From: Oreohelix idahoensis
Taxonomy: Eukaryota > Mollusca > Gastropoda > Stylommatophora > Oreohelicidae
Reading direction: 5' to 3'
Length of the DNA: 64,000 nucleotides
NCBI GenBank assembly: GCA_024509875.1
Contig: JAMPIV010005027.1
Span: 1 to 64,000 of the forward strand
The position numbers and the translations under genes were made by a program. This document shows positions 59,901-64,000 of this stretch, in pieces (the first letter of the stretch is position 1; each line of letters begins with the position of its first letter). Below the pieces are notes generated by a model. That model made no database searches. It saw only the letters and a list, made by a program, of their open reading frames with translations, and was not told where the DNA came from.

Positions 59901-61747
59901 TGAGCTAATGACGCCTGTGTAAGTGGGTAAAGTAACTCTTTTGAGGATCTCCACCTTAGTTAACTAATGAGATATCAAATTGAAGCACCAAAAAAAGAAA
60001 TATAAGATACCACATGAACGTGTAGGTAATTATATTCAATAAAATGTTATTGTAATTGAATATGACCGAATCGTGCCGCGATATTCCTTTAGTGAGAAAA
60101 ATACAAATCAAACACTAGCTGGGATAAGAGCCTCATTAAGCGCAGTTTCTATGTTAGAGTCCATCAAGATAGCACTGACAAAAATGTTACTCATTTCTCT
60201 TATTTTTTAAGGGATATGGTTTCTTAAATAAAATTCGATGGTCTTGCACTTACAAAGTTGCTTTGATTTGTTTCTGTCATTGACTCCGACACTAAATACT
60301 CAAATTACTGAAGTCGTCAAGAAGAAAATGAAGAAAGCTGGTAGGAGGGAATAGTTATATTTCAAGTCACCGTCACACTGTGTCATCTTCAGCAAGATCA
60401 ACTAACATCTCACAGGAATTTGCTTATTGTGCATCATCATTTACTTTTTTGATTCCTTGTGGAAACATGACGTCATCACAGTGTACCCTGGGCCCTTATA
60501 ATAAAGAAGCCAGCACCAAAGTATTGACATTCTGTTTGCCACGCTTGTGACTGTAAGAAAGCAAATTATTATATTTACCTCATGAAGGTTAACCATCTTG
60601 TTGCAAACCTTATATTTAATATCATCTCTTAAGATTGCATGTAGGGAAAGCATAGTTTCTATTCATTCTTTGTCTCATCACAGACCAGCGGAACAACACT
60701 TAAAATGAACTTGCTAGTTTATTTTGCGAAACTAACGGTAGGATCCTGGAGTCAGTTCTAATTTTATGTAAACTAGCGTCATTGCTGCAGTCATGGCAGT
60801 CAGGCCAGCAAAATAGGACGAGAATGTAATAATGAAAGGGTGTTTGTTCATTAAGTCACTGGGATTCCACCCCGCTTTGCATTAGTGGTCCAACAATGGC
60901 CAAAAAATCAAGAGTATCAATATGGGTCCTCGATGTTAATCTACCTTCACCCAACATTACTCTTAGAAGAATATGGAAAATAGAAGGATGATGAAGCTTC
61001 TATCTTGAAGTTAGTGGTATATCACAAATATCCAGAACGTCAAGAACAATTGCCAGAATGTGCTTAGCAAAGTTAACTTATTATCTGCCCGCTGCCTTTT
61101 TGTAAAAGACATACTGTTGAAATTTATTTTACTCATTCAAGCCCCAACGTGATTTAACAGTAAAATGCAACTTTATTAGCCTCGTTAATCTATGGACAAA
61201 TACTAGTTCTACGTGGTTGCATATCTCTCATTAATAAATAAATCAACTATAGAATAAATGTAAAACATAAACCAATATAAATGAACAATTATCTTTAACA
61301 AGATGTGTAACAAAATAAATAAAATATTGATGGGTTTAATATTGGTTTTCTTACACTAAACTTAGCTGAAATGCCTTGTTAAAGGATTCAATGTTACTGG
61401 TCTGATAAGTTTCACTTAGCTGTCAGATATGATTGAAGTGTTTCATGTTTGGCTGTCTGACAGCTCCCGTCGATCTACAATGTCCTGTGTGCGAGGGCAC
61501 GTCCCCGAAACCCATGAGTGCTGGTGTACCGCTCCTGGGACCAATAGCGAGTAACTTCGACGACGTTTAAGGTAGGCGTCCCTGTGTGTCGACTACAAGC
61601 TATTAACCACATCTGGTACTGAATACAGTTGCCACAATGGTCGTAGTAGAAATCGTACCACGAACTATTAGAGAAAACCAAAGGCCATCTGCTAATGTTT
61701 TATATGGTTTCTCTGATACTAATCAGGCGCCTTCCCGCTGTCCTCTT
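56971..61747. other. right arm, no recognisable gene
   Basis: Mirror of roughly 28.4-33 kb. The motif at 60,951-61,010 (ctaccttc, attactctta, agaaggatgatga) resembles 6,921-6,980. No ORF is shared by both arms. Confidence 0.4.
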
Positions 61748-62414
61748 TGTAGCGGGATTCGTTTCAAAGTGTAGAAGTAGAATACTGACACTGAGTCCAT
61801 GGAGTGTCTAGTATATTGTAAACCACAGTCCATTCCAGCAGCCGTCTAAGAAAACGTACTTGGACATTGAAACCGTATAAAAACTGAATATGCCTGGTGA
61901 ACGTTTCACCATGTAAAATTTAATTGCAATTGTGACTGTCTCCTTTTTAAAATGCATCAATGTTACAAGAACATAAATCTCTCATCAGCCTGTCTATAAG
62001 TATTACTAACGTCTTGTATACTAGTAATACGAATGTCCTCATCATGTCTGAAATATTAAATATTAACATATACATTCCTTCCACAATCCCTTTCAGCTCT
62101 GACCGTGTCCATATAACCTACAATCAGACGAGGTACTATCTCGTAGACTACCTCGCTTACATACACTTAAAAACCCATACTGCAAAGTACATACCCAGGT
62201 ATCACAGATACACAGCATCTCACATGTAGACACGGTGACTAGATCCTCAAGACACCGACATAAACCCTACCAAACCACCGTCCCGCACGGAAAATCCCCC
62301 TACAATCGTGACTCCTTCCCTGTGTTGTCGTAACAAAGATTATAAAATAGTAAATTATCGAGCCCAACAAACAAAGTTTGATGTCTACCGTGAAATGTGT
62401 TATAAAAGAGTTCA
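61748..62414 (-). repeat. element B 3' LTR, right-arm copy
   Basis: In reverse complement it begins TGTTATGAA and ends CCCGCTACA, matching 22,496-23,141 along its whole length with many single-base indels (about 667 bp). It is the best evidence for the LTR boundaries of element B. Confidence 0.8.
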
Positions 62415-62426
62415 TAACAAACTACG

Positions 62427-62453
62427 TCCCCCCCCCGCCCCTCCCCCCCCCGG
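62427..62453 (-). promoter_or_regulatory. polypurine tract of element B, right-arm copy
   Basis: On the minus strand a run of about 25 G, interrupted by A and C, lies about 12 bases before the TG of the LTR. This is the expected location of a PPT. The exact run length is unreliable in this region. Confidence 0.45.
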
Positions 62454-63794
62454 TCAATAATGTCGAACGGTATTTAACATTATTGGGTATGATGGAGAAA
62501 ATACTACAGAGTTGAGAAAAAGGTAGAACATATAATGTCACTAGCTTGCTATGCCAATCATGTACCCAAGTTTTTGCCGAATGGAGCAATTAAACACGCA
62601 AGGTGAGAGAAACAGTGTATACTGCAAACCCAATGTCTATCAAAACAGCTCCAAACACATTAACAAAATAATGAGGTCATAAGCAGTAGTCATCAACATG
62701 AAACATAAACAGATGCATATAAACCAACGATTCATTCACCTTCCAGTAAGTCAACAAACACCTACTGGTACATGTCACCTAGACAAAGAATGTTAATCAA
62801 ATAAACAGTTAATGCTAATTGCATGAATTACTCAAAATTAATCAGTAGAGAAATATATAGAGGCAGACAATAAGCAAATACAAAGTGTATGACTTGTCGA
62901 CATTATGTTCAATATATGTTGTCTTGTATATAAATGAACTGCTGTGTCAACTTGTATCAATATAATAATATGACCAATTAATTAAGAAATAATTTATCAC
63001 TTAGTAAGCGCGCAATGCGCCCAAATGTCTTAACATCCTTAAATGGTGTTCAAATGCAGTGAACTATTATTGCAATGATATCACTTTAGTAAAATAGGCA
63101 ACAGTTATAATTAGTTTTATTTATCTTCAGAGTAAGGAAAAAAATGGTGATTCCATATATTTCAATAGGCTTTAAGCCATTTCACGTGCAAGTCTGTAAA
63201 ACCATGAAGTTTTCTGTATGAAATCGATAAACAATCCTTGTCCAAGGATTGTAGTCCAAACAATCGATTGTAGACCGAAAAAATGTACACCGAGAATCCT
63301 GAAGCACATTCACGCAGAATAGTTCAAGCATAACAATAGTTTGATTATCTCCTTGGAAATCATGTATGGTTTCCAAAAAATGAGTTAATGTCCCTTTTAA
63401 AACCAAATTTGATACAAGAAAGTTATATCTTGACAACTGTAAAAACGATCTCGAATTGCATTTGTCGTGAACTGATTTGTAGAAAAGTATTTCTAGTACA
63501 CAGACTTAGAGCTGACATATCACCCCATGTAGGTATAATGTGAGTTCATATACAATGATAGAGACAAACGATATCCTACTCCTTCAAAAAGGTAGTTTAT
63601 CAAACAGGCATGCATCATGTGTCCTAGCGTGTATCGTGTGTTATGAAAAAAACCTTGAAAGAACGCTACCCATTTTTTTTATAATTAAGCACAGTAAGAT
63701 AAGACTAAAATTCCTCATCATAGTGCGATTTGAGTGTAACATGGATGTTGTAGCAGCTGTATTGATATGGTGCTTTGGTGTTTAAAAGGAAAAC
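62454..63794. other. right-arm mirror of the element B 3' untranslated region
   Basis: Reverse complement of about 26,570-27,870. It lacks the 127 bp insertion found at 27,220-27,346. No gene was seen. Confidence 0.5.
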
Positions 63795-64000
63795 GGATAG
63801 TCTTTCAAGCAGCGGTGACAATACGTCAGCCACCACCTTAGGGATATTCCCCTATATCGCTCTTGGCATCGGACCCCTTATATTGAAGAGGTAACGAATG
63901 TCAGGTAAACGAAAGTAAAGGCTATTTGTAAAATTTGCACAGTTTAATAATAGTTTAGATACTCATTACAGACATGGGACCACACTACCTTCTTGCCGCT
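63795..64000 (-). pseudogene. element B pol remnant, right-arm copy, cut by the window edge
   Basis: In reverse complement it shows the VVADVLS RNase H end motif (about 63,815-63,840) and the preceding start of RNase H. It parallels 26,340-26,560 with different indels. Confidence 0.5.

Larger units (their letters stand above)
46002..64000 (-). repeat. right arm of the giant palindrome (at least 18 kb)
   Basis: Reverse complement of the left arm, running off the right window edge at the position matching about 26,340. It is about 1.7 kb shorter than the left arm over the shared span. It keeps some parts in better condition, namely the element C gag head, parts of RT/RNase H and the element B 3' LTR start. 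Confidence 0.9.

Overview
The window looks like intergenic, transposon-dense DNA from an AT-rich invertebrate animal genome. No host gene with a recognisable family could be supported, and there are no rRNA genes, no complete tRNA genes, no CRISPR array and no bacterial-style operon. The mix of Ty3/gypsy-type gag genes with charged coiled-coil heads, a jockey-like LINE ORF1, RTE-like LINE 3' ends and a tRNA-derived SINE is what I would expect from a lophotrochozoan, most likely a mollusc. That assignment is inference.

Layout. 1-910: remnant of a gag gene on the minus strand. 911-3230: nothing recognisable. 3231-5700: a LINE on the minus strand, with a frameshifted three-zinc-knuckle ORF1, no ORF2, and a histone-type stem-loop motif on each side of ORF1. 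6331-6871: twelve copies of a 46-48 bp minisatellite, with diverged relatives near 9.5 and 10.0 kb. 10643-19614: a complete LTR retrotransposon on the minus strand (element A) with 2.4 kb near-identical LTRs, a 5 bp target duplication, PBS-like and PPT-like sites, a gag ORF fused to integrase zinc-domain sequence, and a pol ORF ordered integrase C-terminus, RT, RNase H. 20.6-22.5 kb: two RTE-like LINE 3' fragments and a SINE. 22496-28440: element B, with a 646 bp LTR, one intact 609-codon ORF that joins a gag-like head to a C-terminal RNA recognition motif, a short broken pol remnant, and a damaged 3' LTR.

From about 26.34 kb to the window edge the sequence is one giant imperfect palindrome centred at about 46,000. 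The left arm (26.34-46.0 kb) reappears as reverse complement in the right arm (46.0-64.0 kb), at roughly 80% identity in stretches I aligned by eye. Both arms carry the end of element B and a third gag-pol element (C), but every reading frame there is broken. No ORF longer than about 112 codons occurs after 26,174, whereas the first 26 kb holds four ORFs of about 590-650 codons. The arms also differ by clean structural events, including a 127 bp insertion with a 13 bp target duplication in the left arm only. The palindrome is therefore either an unpolished assembly join of two molecules or haplotypes, or a real, diverged inverted duplication. Sequence after 26.3 kb should not be used for gene models.

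The genes do not form a pathway. They are selfish elements at different stages of decay. Element A lacks a recognisable protease and integrase core, and element B lacks most of pol, so both probably depended on enzymes supplied by related elements. The most novel coding feature is the gag-head/RRM protein of element B.
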